NCBI GenBank assembly: GCA_020631735.1
Contig: CM036209.1
Span: forward strand, 996,743-1,060,742
Direction: 5' to 3'
DNA from: Saccharum officinarum
Taxonomy: Eukaryota; Streptophyta; Magnoliopsida; Poales; Poaceae
DNA length: 64,000 nt
A program made the translations under genes and the position numbers. This document shows, piece after piece, positions 20,380-30,666 of the stretch. The first letter of the stretch is position 1. Each line of letters opens with the position of its first letter. Below the pieces are notes generated by a model, which ran no database searches, had not been told where the DNA came from, and saw only the letters and a program-made list of their open reading frames with translations.

Positions 20380-23300
20380 GTCAATTACAAAGCCGGAGGA
20401 AGGCATTGGGTGCTTGATAGTGGGTGCACTCAACATATGAACGGAGACTCTTGTATGTTCAATTCAATTGATACAAGTCAAAATGGTGGTTTTGATGCTA
20501 TCACTTTCGGCAACAACAAGAAAGGCAAGGTCAAAGGGCTTGGTAAAATTGCTATCACAAATGACATGAGCATATCTAATGTGTTGCTAGTTGAGAGCTT
20601 GGATTTCAATCTTTTATCGGTGGCACAACTTTGTGATCTTGGTTTCAAGTGCATATTTGGTAGTGATGATGTTGAAGTCATAAGTGTTGATGGATCAAAC
20701 TTGATATTCAAAGGATTTAGACATGGTAGCTTATACTTGGTTGACTTCAATGATAGTGAGACACAATTGACATCATGCTTGCTTAGTAAATCTAGTATGG
20801 GTTGGTTGTGGCATAGAAGGCTTGGTCATGTTGGAATGAAACAATTGAACAAACTTTTGAGGCATGACTTAGTTAGAGGATTGAAAGATGTCACTTTTGA
20901 AAAGGATAAACTATGTAGTGCTTGTCAAGCCGGCAAACAAGTTGGAAATTCACATCCTAGTAAAAGTGAAATGAGCACATCAAAAGCATTTGAGCTATTG
21001 CACATGGACTTGTTTGGGCCAACAACATACACTAGCATTGGTGGCAACAAGTATGGTTTTGTGATTGTGGATGACTACACTAGATACACTTGGGTGCTCT
21101 TTCTCTATGACAAGAGTGATGTTTATGATCTATTCAAGTCTTTTGTCAAGAGGGTGCAAAATGAGTTTGAGACTACCATCAAGAAGATTAGAAGTGACAA
21201 TGGTAGTGAGTTCAAGAACACAAGAATTGAAGATTTGTGTGATGATTATGGTATTGGGCATCAATTCTCACCAACATACACTCCTCAATCCAATGGTGTA
21301 GTTGAAAGGAAAAATAGAACCTTGATTGATATGGCTAGATCAATGCTTAGTGAATACAATGTGAGTCATTCATTTTGGAGTGAAGCTATCAATACGGCTT
21401 GCTATTGTAGTAACCGTCTCTATTGCCATAGGAAGCTTGGAAAGACACCATATGAACTATTGAATGGAAGAAAGCCCAACATTGCATACTTTAGAGTGTT
21501 TGGTTGCAAATGCTATATTCTCAAGAAAGGCACTAGATTGAGCAAGTTTGAAAAGAAATGTGATGAAGGGTTCTTACTTGGTTATTCTACCACAAGCAAA
21601 TCATATAGAGTTTGGAATCTCACAAATGGCACCTTGGAAGAAGTTCATGATGTTGAGTTTGATGAAACCCAAGGGTCTCAAAATGAAGCTCAAAACCTTG
21701 ATGATGTGAGAGGAGATCAATTATCAAATGCAATGAAGAACATGGACATTGGTGATATAAGGCCGATGCAAGTTGATGATGATGATATTCATGTGATCAA
21801 CCAAAGTGTGCAAATTGATACAAATCAAGCAAGCTCTAGTGGTTCTCATGATGAAGTGCAAGTTCAAGGTCAAACAAGTGAAAGCAATCAACTCCCAATA
21901 CTCCAACCTACTAGCATTGCAAGAGATCATCCGTTGGACCAAATCATTGGTGGAATTCAAAGTGGTGTTCAAACTAGATCAAGATTAGCATCCTTTTGTG
22001 AGCATTACTCATTTGTCTCATTAGAAGAACCAAAGAAGATAGAAGATGCATTGAAGGATTCCGATTGGGTGAATGCCATGCATGAAGAACTAAACAACTT
22101 TGCTAGAAATCAAGTTTGGAAACTTGTTGAGAGGCCAAAGAACTACAATGTGATTGGTACTAAGTGGGTCTTTAGAAACAAGCAAGATCAAGATGGCATG
22201 GTTGTAAGGAACAAAGCAAGATTAGTAGCACAAGGATACACTCAAGTTGAGGGTCTTGACTTTGGAGAGACATATGCACCGGTTGCAAGATTGGAGGCAA
22301 TTAGAATCTTATTAGCATATGCTTGTGCACACAACATCAAGCTCTATCAAATGGATGTCAAGAGTGCATTTCTCAATGGCTACATCAATGAAGAAGTTTA
22401 TGTTGAGCAACCTCCCGGTTTTGAAGATGACAAGAAGCCCGACCATGTTTACAAGCTAAAGAAGGCATTGTATGGTTTGAAGCAAGCACCTAGAGCATGG
22501 TATGAGAGGTTGAGGGACTTTCTCCTCTCTAAAGGGTTCAAGATGGGAAAGGTTGACACCACTCTCTTCACCAAGAAGCTTGGAAATGACTTGTTTGTGT
22601 TGCAAATCTATGTGGATGACATTATCTTTGGATCAACTAACCAAGACTTTTGTGAAGAGTTTGGAAATATGATGGCTAATGAGTTTGAGATGTCTATGAT
22701 TGGAGAGCTTAGTTACTTCCTTGGACTTCAAATCAAGCAAATGAAGAATGGCACTTTTGTAAGTCAAGGCAAGTACATCAAGGACATGATCAAGAAGTTT
22801 GGATTGCAAGATGCTAAGCCAATGAGCACACCAATGGGCTCTAATGATCAATTGGGTATTGATAATAGTGGAAATATGGTAGATCAAAAGCAATACCGGT
22901 CCATGATTGGAAGTTTGCTCTATGTCACCGCTTCTAGGCCGGATGTGATGTTTAGTGTATGCAAGTGTGCAAGATATCAAGCTTCACCTAGAGAAAGTCA
23001 CTTGAAAGCAACCAAGAGGATATTGAGATATCTAAAGGGCACTCATGATGTTGGATTATGGTATCCTAAGGGATCTAACTTTGAGTTGATTGGATATTCG
23101 GATTCCGACTATGGTGGTTGCAAGATTGATAGAATGAGCACAAGTGGCACTTGTCAATTGCTTGGAAGGTCTCTTGTTTCATGGTCATCAAAGAAACAAA
23201 ATAGTGTTGCACTATCTACCGCCGAGGCCGAATACATTAGTGCCGGTAGTTGTTGTGCACAATTGCTTTGGATGAAAGCCACCTTGAATGACTTTGGAAT

Positions 23301-23562
23301 TAAATTCAAGAATGTGCCTTTGTTTTGTGATAATGAAAGTGCTATCAAGATGACACAAAATCCGGTTCAACATTCAAGAACCAAGCACATTGACATAAGG
23401 CATCACTTCATAAGAGACCATCAACAAAAGGGTGATATTAGCATTGAGAGCATTGGCACCGAAGATCAACTAGCCGACATCTTTACAAAGCCACTTGATG
23501 AAAAGAGATTTTACAAGTTGAAGAATGAATTGAACATACTTGACTTCTCCAACTTGAAATGA
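20380..23562 (+). CDS. Copia-1 pol: protease, integrase, reverse transcriptase, RNase H
   Basis: The polyprotein copies element RNA into DNA and integrates it. The frame opens after TAG 20377-20379 with [11 protein letters not shown]. Counting from LDSGC: protease D3-S-G; zinc motif H135, H140, C169, C172; integrase triad D200, D263 (SDNGSEF) and E299 (D35E spacing); reverse transcriptase D649 (QMDVKSAF) and YVDD 734-737; RNase H D898, E939, D974, then the [11 protein letters not shown] end. No stop or frameshift is seen in 1061 codons, so this copy could encode active enzymes, although there is no conventional start codon and the link to gag is unclear. Confidence 0.95.
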   Translation, partial: VNYKAGGRHWVLDSGCTQHMNGDSCMFNSIDTSQNGGFDAITFGNNKKGKVKGLGKIAITNDMSISNVLLVESLDFNLLSVAQLCDLGFKCIFGSDDVEVISVDGSNLIFKGFRHGSLYLVDFNDSETQLTSCLLSKSSMGWLWHRRLGHVGMKQLNKLLRHDLVRGLKDVTFEKDKLCSACQAGKQVGNSHPSKSEMSTSKAFELLHMDLFGPTTYTSIGGNKYGFVIVDDYTRYTWVLFLYDKSDVYDLFKSFVKRVQNEFETTIKKIRSDNGSEFKNTRIEDLCDDYGIGHQFSPTYTPQSNGVVERKNRTLIDMARSMLSEYNVSHSFWSEAINTACYCSNRLYCHRKLGKTPYELLNGRKPNIAYFRVFGCKCYILKKGTRLSKFEKKCDEGFLLGYSTTSKSYRVWNLTNGTLEEVHDVEFDETQGSQNEAQNLDDVRGDQLSNAMKNMDIGDIRPMQVDDDDIHVINQSVQIDTNQASSSGSHDEVQVQGQTSESNQLPILQPTSIARDHPLDQIIGGIQSGVQTRSRLASFCEHYSFVSLEEPKKIEDALKDSDWVNAMHEELNNFARNQVWKLVERPKNYNVIGTKWVFRNKQDQDGMVVRNKARLVAQGYTQVEGLDFGETYAPVARLEAIRILLAYACAHNIKLYQMDVKSAFLNGYINEEVYVEQPPGFEDDKKPDHVYKLKKALYGLKQAPRAWYERLRDFLLSKGFKMGKVDTTLFTKKLGNDLFVLQIYVDDIIFGSTNQDFCEEFGNMMANEFEMSMIGELSYFLGLQIKQMKNGTFVSQGKYIKDMIKKFGLQDAKPMSTPMGSNDQLGIDNSGNMVDQKQYRSMIGSLLYVTASRPDVMFSVCKCARYQASPRESHLKATKRILRYLKGTHDVGLWYPKGSNFELIGYSDSDYGGCKIDRMSTSGTCQLLGRSLVSWSSKKQNSVALSTAEAEYISAGSCCAQLLWMKATLNDFGIKFKNVPLFCDNESAIKMTQNPVQHSRTKHIDIRHHFIRDHQQKGDISIESIGTEDQLADIFTKPLDEKRFYKLKNELNILDFSNLK

Positions 23563-24660
23563 GTGCACCCCCACATTCTTATATGACATGCCTCTCCTCC
23601 AACATAGCAAGGTAAAGTTGTTTGGCATATCATTCATACTTTGCTAAGGACATGTTTAGAACATATAGACATATTTGCATGACAAATAGGCTCATTCATG
23701 AAAATCAAATAATTTTGATGTATATATGGTACCACTATTGCTTCTATGTTTGATTGATCTAGTGGTAGCATATGACATGTTTGTGGGCTTGCAAACCTAG
23801 TGTTGAATCTAGAAAATGAGCTCATGATGTGTAATTCAACATGGTCAAGATAACCCTTATACTTTATGAGGTGTGAAAAAGCTTGTCCTTGGATCAAACC
23901 GAATTACATATTCTAGGCAAGTGATCTAGGTTGAACCATAATTTGGACTCCCTCATATTGATTGACTTATCTCTCACTAAAATTACCTATTCTAGGCACC
24001 TTTTTGGTGATTGTTGACAAAGGGGGAGAGAAAAGTCACAAAGATATTGCAAAGAGGAAATAAAATATAATAAGAGGGAGAGAAAAGTCACAGGGGAGAG
24101 AAAAGTCACAAAGATAAAAAGAAAAGTCACAAAGAGAGAAATTAAATTTGAGCACATAAGTAGGGGGAGCAAGCTCATGGATTATTTGTTGCATTTGTAT
24201 GTGCATTAACATGATGAAATGTTGCATTGCAAAGTTTAATTTCTATATTCATGATTGAATGGTGTATGCTAGAAATAGAACTTGAATGATGATTTGTTGA
24301 GAGTAGCTTTACAAGTGGTATCTAGACACCTTTTACTTATAATGTTGATCTCACGGGGTACTTTAGTGTTTGTGATCTTTACAAGTGATAGATTACAAGT
24401 GGTGTCTAGCTACATCGATGCTAAGGATGGTATATAAAGGCAACTCCGATTGGTATCACGCTTCAAAGGTCCATTTTATATACCTTAGCATCAATTTGAT
24501 AGTAGTAACTCTCTCAAATTTCAAATCCATACATATGTGTATAATTGAACCAAACTCATGGAAGCACATATGTAGGGGGAGCTAATACTATCGAAATTGA
24601 AAATTGATTCCATTTCATATCTTTGTGATGGTTGTCATCAATTACCAAAAAGGGGGAGAT
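23563..24660 (+). other. Copia-1 3' non-coding region with repeated purine tracts
   Basis: No open frame with protein-like content is seen, so there is no envelope-like gene as in some SIRE relatives. The region holds several polypurine boxes: 24019-24034, 24073-24086 and 24092-24104 (each followed by GTCACA), 24160-24170, 24573-24581, and the true tract at 24647-24659 next to the 3' LTR. The block 24010-24150 is a degenerate repeat of GGGAGAGAAAAGTCAC units. Confidence 0.7.
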
Positions 24661-26693
24661 TGAAAGCCCAAGTTTGGTTTTGGTAATTAATGACACCAAG
24701 TTGCTAATGCCATGTGTTAAGTGTTTTGAGTTAGGCATAAGCAACACATGTGATGAAGGTGTATGTGGCAAGGTGTGGTGGCCACAAGATCACAAAGAGA
24801 TGGTGCATGGACATGAAATGATGATCATGGTGAAGATGCACATAAAAGGAAGGACATGATGATCAAGTGGAGAAGGATCTAAGAGCTCAAGGCAAAGGTA
24901 TAACCATAGGGTTTTCCTTTTGCTGGTCTAAGATGAGTAGAGAAGTGATTGACCGGGTTTAGGATACTTGGCCGACTATCAAGAGGGGCAATCACGGTTA
25001 GCTCGGAAATCAAGTGCCACTAGATCAATGTCTTGAGCATATGCATTAGGATCTAGTAAAGAGCTAACATAACGCCTTGGAAAATGTTTTATGAAATGCT
25101 AACACACATGCACATGGTGGTGTACACTTGGTGGTGTTAGCACAGTTTGTGAAGGCGGTGGAGTTTAAGCGGTAGAGAGGGGTTTGGGTTCCCCTCTCCC
25201 TCCCGCCGAGCTTGCGAGGCGGGATTCGGCGCTTTTTGGAGAAGTGAAATGCCTATTTTCTATTGCGCCGGAAGTCGGAAAAGAAACGGAGGCAAACGGA
25301 GGTCACAGAGGTGACCGGACGCTGGACCGGACACGGTCTCTGTATGACCGGACGCGTCCGGTCAGTGTTCAGCGTCTGTGCGCTTTTCAGTTTGATGATC
25401 GGACGCGCAGAGCGTCCGGTCACTGATGACCGGACGCGTCCGGTCATCTAGGGAGCTTACTGGACTCTAATCGGACGCTGGCACTGTGGCGTCCGGTCAG
25501 TTCAACAGCGTGTCCGGTCAGTTCTCCTGAGCGAATCAGAGCGTGCGACCGGCGCGTCCGGTCCCTCACGTAACCGGAGCGTCCGGTCAGGCGTCCAGAA
25601 GGGTAGAGCGAAGCGGAGTAACGATCGGACGTGCGGCGCGTCCGGTCACGTGCGATCGGACGCGTCCGGTCTCAACGGGAGCATACTGGAACGCGACCGG
25701 ACGCAGGCACTGTCGCGTCCGGTCAATCGGTTCAGCGCGTCCGATCACGGCAACGGCTAGTTCTGACTCGCACTGTTTCTTGCTGTCGCGTAGTGACCGA
25801 ACGCGTCCGGTCACCCTGACCGGAGCGTCCGGTCAGCGCGTTTTTCGCTGCGTCGTCTGTAACGGCTAGCTGCGTACCCCTTCGTTATAAATAGACGTTG
25901 GCCGGGGTTTGAGGGCAACTCTTGCACATTTTGAGATATAGAGACATACTTTGAGCTAGAGAACAACCCCTCCACTCATCTCTTTGCATAGTTGCACATC
26001 TTGAGTGAGATTGAGTGAGATTCAAGTGCATTGCTTGAGAGTTGCATTTTAGAGGCACTTGATCTTCGAGTTGCTGCGAATTTCTTGTTACTCTTCCGTG
26101 TTTCCCGACACGGTAGACGGCTTGGAGCAGCGGAGGTGATTGAGCTCGCAATTGGAGATTATTGGAGCCTTCACCAAGTGTTGTAAGGGGTTCTTGATCC
26201 TTCCCCGCGGGAGTTCGCAAATTGGATACTCTAGTGGAGCTCGTGGCTTGGAGGATCCCCATCTTGTGTGCGGTTGTGCGGCGCCCGCCGAGGGCTCGAC
26301 TCTTGATAGTCGATTAGCTCGCGAACCAACAAGTGGGTGTATCGCCACAACGGGGAGTAGCTTGCCAGGAAGCAAGTGAACCTCGGGATAAATTCTTGTG
26401 TCATTCTCTTCCCGAGGATTTCTCTTGTATGATTGATTGATTGGTATTTCTCTTCTCTTTACGGCGGTATAATCACTCGAAGCTCTTCTCTCGTATTACT
26501 TCTCGTTTCTAGCTTATAGTTGTTGTTGTGTTAAGTGAATAGCCTTGTACTAGACTTGTGTAGGTGGCTTGCTTAATTAGTTAGAGCTAGTGCTTTTGCC
26601 TCGCCACCTTTCGTACTAACTCGTGGTTAAGTAATTCTTGTAGAAGTTTTAATTAGGCTATTCACCCCCCCTCTAGCCTATTTGGACCTTACA
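24661..26693 (+). repeat. Copia-1 3' LTR (2033 bp)
   Basis: Same length and ends as the 5' LTR. Differences seen by eye include a C/T near 24928, an A/G near 25234, changes inside the palindrome array (for example one arm of the third 20-bp palindrome, near 25799), the TATA box (TATAAATA) and a G/A near 26328. It is followed by GCATG. Confidence 0.95.
25313..25835. repeat. Palindrome array in the copia-1 3' LTR
   Basis: Copy of the 5' LTR array, with perfect 20-bp palindromes at 25345-25364 and 25427-25446. The third palindrome has one G-to-A change. The array ends about 52 nt before TATAAATA at 25886-25893. Confidence 0.92.
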
Positions 26694-26698
26694 GCATG
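26694..26698. repeat. Target duplication of copia-1, right (GCATG)
   Basis: It matches 16191-16195 exactly. LTR-B sequence resumes after it. Confidence 0.95.
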
Positions 26699-27988
26699 GC
26701 CGCCACGCCCTCCCCTAAGGGGGCAGCTGTCGAGCATGTGGCAGGCAACAACGAAGCCAGGTGGATACGCCATGTTGGGCTCAATACAGGCCAATTTTTG
26801 AATTGGGTCAAATAGCAAAGTTGTTCATCTCAGTATGCTCTATATTTTCTATTTAGGGGTCATAGTCATTAGAGCTGTAGATTAGAAGATAATCAGCCCC
26901 CAAATTACTAGTGTCAACATGTTAAGCTAGGGCTCGGTTTTGGGATTTTGCAATGCCAAACTTGGTCAAATTGATCCCAACTTTTTACATGTTGTTCTCC
27001 AACGAATTGTTTCCAACTTTCATGTTTGGCTCCACAAGAATTACTCAACAAAATTCGGAGAACGTGAGATGCCAACGTCGAAGACACTGAAATCAGGGCT
27101 TTAAATTTCTAAGTGTTGAATTCAGCCCCATTTCTAACTTGTGGGCCCCTTTTGAGCATGTTCCACCCATTTTCATGACTTGACTCTTAAACAAAGTTTG
27201 TTCCTTATAAAATTCTCTACAACTTTGTTAAAGGGTGCACAGTCATGCAAAGCTTCTAGGTCATACTTTTGAAATGGTCAAACAAAAGGGTTTTAGGGTC
27301 CATACATGGTCAACCATCACTTAGAAGCACATTTAGGCAAAATGATCGACATGAACATTGTTCCATTAAGTGTCCTAAGTGTAGTTAAGGTGTTGTAGAG
27401 GCCAAACATACCCACCATGAATAGGTTGCACAAAAGTGTAGGCCTCACATGCCTTGAAACATAGAATTCAAGTGAAATGCTATAGTTGTTTCATGTGGTT
27501 GTTTCAAGATACATGCTACCCATGTTCCACTAGGTCATTCCACATGTGTCCAAGATGTGTTGCACATGTTGCATTTGTATGTTGCACAAACACTAGTTCC
27601 CATGGGATGTAAAGCAGGTTTTAGTTATAATCCAAACACTAGTTATAACTTATCATTTCATGTGACTTTTTGATTCCAAACTTCATGAAACTTTTCCAAG
27701 GGTCACTATAGATGGAAGGTGATGTGAGACACATGAAAGAAATGACATCCACACTCACTTGCATTACCAAGCATGAGCATCTAACATACACACATTGAAA
27801 CATAATTAACAAGAGTATGTTGCATATGTTTCAAGAAGATGTTGCAGATGTTTCAAAGCACATTCCTATAGGCATGTTTCACATGTTGCACTAGTGCACC
27901 ACATATGTCTCATGCTCATATATGAACAAATGATGCTTAAGCTCATGCAATCAAGTGCTAAATGCAAGTCTAACACCTAGGGTGTTCA

Positions 27989-30666
27989 ACCAGCGGGATG
28001 ACAAGAAGGGTGACGAGGAAGAGAAGGACGAAGAGGAGGAAGACAAAAACCCCGTCACACCTACAAAGATCCCGAGAGAACCATCTGCACCATATTTGGC
28101 GGCAAGGTAGCCTTGGAGACTAGGAGGGAGAGGAAGCTGACTGCCTGAGCTGTCATGGCCCTCACCAACTCTGATGAAAAGACTGCTGATCCCAAGTACC
28201 AGAACTGGTCGCACTAGGCCATCATGTTCAGCAGAGTTGACTAGTGGGCCAAGATCCTAGAACCAGGTCACTTCCCCCTCGTTCTAGATCTAGTCATAAA
28301 AAACGTTCGGTTCGAGAAGGTGCTCATTGACGGTGGTAGTGCCCTCGACATCCTTTTCTGCAATGCCCTAATTGAGTTAGGCCTTAAGATAGAGGACCTC
28401 GAGTCGTATGATGCACCTTTTCTAGGGGGTGCTCCCGAGGTAGACCTCTCATCCCCTAGGTCAGATAATGGTACCGGTCCAGTTTGGCACTCCCGACCAC
28501 TTCCGCGTCGACTACATCAACTTTATCATCGTAGATTTTGAGGGAATGTACTATGCCATCCTTAGCAGACTAGCCCTGCCCAAGTTCATGGTGGTACCAC
28601 ATTATGTCTACCTGCTGTTGAAGATGCCAACTGAGAAGGGTGTGCTCACCCTCAGAGGCAACGTGTTCATTGCCTACACATGCGAGAAAGAGAGTTTCGC
28701 CACCGCTGAGGCCCTCGAGCTCTCGATCCGCATGCAGGAGTCTATCGCTGATTCCAAGAAGATTGCTTCAGAGGAGCTAGAGATCCCGAGCAAGGAGGTT
28801 GCTCGTGCCACTGCGAAGTCTAAGGAGACCAAGGAGGTGGAGCTGGTCGAGGGCGATAATACCAAAACGGCCCGCATCGGGGCTGACCTGGATCCCAAAT
28901 AGGAAGACGTGCTTGTCAGCTTCCTAAGGAAGAACATAAGCGTGTTTGCATGGAAACCTGCTGATATGCCTAGTGTACCTTAGGAGTTGATCGAGCACTC
29001 CTTAGACGTATCGAAGACCTCCAAGCCAATCAAGCAGAAGCTACGATGATTCTCGTGTGACAAAAAGGAGGTGATTAGGGTAGAAGTAACCCGGATTTTA
29101 GCCACCGGTTTTATTAAAGAGGTGTATCATCCAAAGTGGCTTGCCAACCGAGTTCTTGTACGAAAGAAGAATAAAGAATAGAGAATGTGCGTTGATTACA
29201 CCGATCTCAACAAACTTTGCCCTAAGGACCACTTCGCCCTGCCTTGTATAGACGAGGTTGTAGACACTATGGCGAGCTGCAAGCTCTTGTGTTTCCTAGA
29301 TTGCTACTCTGGCTATCATCAAATCTTCCTGAGGGAGGAAGACCAGATTAAGACGTCTTTCATTATGACCTTCGGCGCCTACTACTACACGGCCATGTCA
29401 TTCGAGCTCAAGAACGCTGGGGTGACTTATCAAAGAGCCATACAACAGTGCCTCAAAGACTAGATCAGAGATCAGCTCATTGAGGCATATATTGACGATG
29501 TAGTAGTAAAGACCAAAGTGGCCTCTAGCCTAGTCGACGACCTTGACCAGACTTTCAAGGCCCTTAATGCTTTTCAATGGACGCTGAATCCTAAGAAGTG
29601 CATATTCAGTGTTCCATCTAGTATACTGCTCAGCAATATAGTCAGCCGTGATCGTATAAGGCCCAACCTAGAAAAAGTCTAGGCTGTCCTGAGGATAAAG
29701 CCGCCCAAGTGTGTCAAGGACATTTAGAAGCTTACCGGGTGCATGGCTGCTCTGAGTCGTTTCATATCACGGCTCGGAGAGAAGGGTCTATCTTTTTCCA
29801 AGCTCCTCAAGGCGAAGGAGAAGTTTGAGTGGTTGGAGGAGGCTGACGTTGCTTTTGCAGAGCTCAAGTAGTTTCTCACATCCCTCGGTCCTCATGGCAC
29901 CCAAGGAAGGCGAAACCTTGCTACTTTACATCGCGGCAACTAATCAGGTGGTCAGTATGGCCATCGTCGTCGAGCGCGAGGAGGTCGGGCATGTTTACAA
30001 GGTCCAACGATGAGTATACTTCATTAGCGAGGTCCTTACTGAGTCTAAAACCTACTATCCGCAGGTCCAGAAGCTGTTGTACGCTATCCTGATCACCTCT
30101 CGCAAATTGCACCATTATTTCGACACCTACCCCATAGAAGTGGTTATGGAGTTTCTGTTGGGGGACATCTTGCATAACAAGGATGACAATGGGGGCATCA
30201 TTAAGTGGGCATTGGAGCTTAGCATGTACATGTTAGAATTCTAAAGTGGTCAGACCATCAAGTCACAGGCGCTGATCGATTTCATTATCGAATGGACAGA
30301 CATGAACATGCCCATCTCGGAGAGCTGCCCTGAGCACTAGAAGATGTACTTTAATGGCTCCCTCAACATTGATGGTGCTAGGGCAGGCGTGTATTTTATC
30401 TCGTCATTTGGGGACAAGCTGAGCTATGTTCTCCGGGTCCACTTCAAGGCCTCTAATAATGCCGCTGAATACAAGGTGGCACTATACGGCCTCCGTATCG
30501 CTGTTGAGTTTGGCATCAAACGACTCATGGTTTTTGGTGACTCTGCTATTGTCATCCATTAGGTTAACAAATATTGGGACTGCACTGGCGAGAAGATGGA
30601 TGCTTATTGCCCTCAAATCAAGAAGTTAGAGAACAAATTCTATGGTCTGGAGTTTCATAAGATGCT
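27989..30666 (+). pseudogene. Tat/RIRE2-like Ty3/gypsy gag end, protease, reverse transcriptase and RNase H, piece 2
   Basis: It continues the gag of 10351-10864. Then come protease (LIDGGSALDILF near 28321), the family-typical segment VQFGTPDHFRVDYI to LPKFMVVPHYVYLLLKMP, reverse transcriptase (MCVDYTDLNKLCPKD, LKNAGVTYQRA and YIDDVVVK at about 29490-29510), a connection domain and RNase H (YFNGSLNIDGARAG, HFKASNNAAEYK, GIKRLMVFGDSA). Many stops break it. At least six are TAG where relatives have Gln: 28900, 29461, 29680, 29725, 29869, 30560. At least one frameshift lies between 29870 and 30344. LTR-C interrupts it at 30667 inside the RNase H end. Confidence 0.88.
30662..30666. repeat. Target duplication of LTR-C, left (ATGCT)
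   Basis: ATGCT precedes TGTAACACC. The same five bases follow LTR-C at 34605-34609. Removing the LTR and one copy restores a continuous RNase H reading frame (FHKMLRANNQAPDELSKLG). Confidence 0.95.

Larger units (their letters stand above)
16196..26693 (+). mobile_element. Copia-1: complete young SIRE/Maximus-like Ty1/copia element
   Basis: A full-length element of 10,498 bp with two LTRs of 2033 bp, a primer site, gag in two frames, an intact 1061-codon pol frame, a 1.1-kb 3' non-coding region, a polypurine tract and a perfect 5-bp target duplication. By eye the two LTRs differ at about 10 positions (roughly 0.5%), so the insertion is recent; with the commonly used grass LTR rate of 1.3e-8 per site per year this is about 0.2 million years. 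It is nested in solo LTR-B. Copia-2 (55297 onward) is a sister copy in the opposite orientation. Confidence 0.95.
10865..27988 (-). mobile_element. LTR-B: solo Tekay-type LTR, itself interrupted twice
   Basis: On the minus strand the LTR begins TGAACACCCTAGG at 27988 and ends GGTTCCGTTACA at 10865. The LTR itself is about 10865-14515, about 15730-16195 and 26694-27988. It is interrupted by an unexplained insert (about 14516-15729) and by copia-1 (16196-26693). Flanks are ACCAA (10860-10864) and ACCAG (27989-27993), a 5-bp target duplication with one change. No internal element sequence lies between the LTR pieces, so it is a solo LTR formed by LTR-LTR recombination. The 27100-27420 part matches the complement of LTR-A 1160-1440 by eye. 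Confidence 0.82.

Noticed and set aside
23563..24660. Envelope-like gene in the copia-1 3' region
   Set aside because: Some SIRE-type elements carry one, but only short frames occur here (for example 24385-24585), with no signal peptide or membrane segments.
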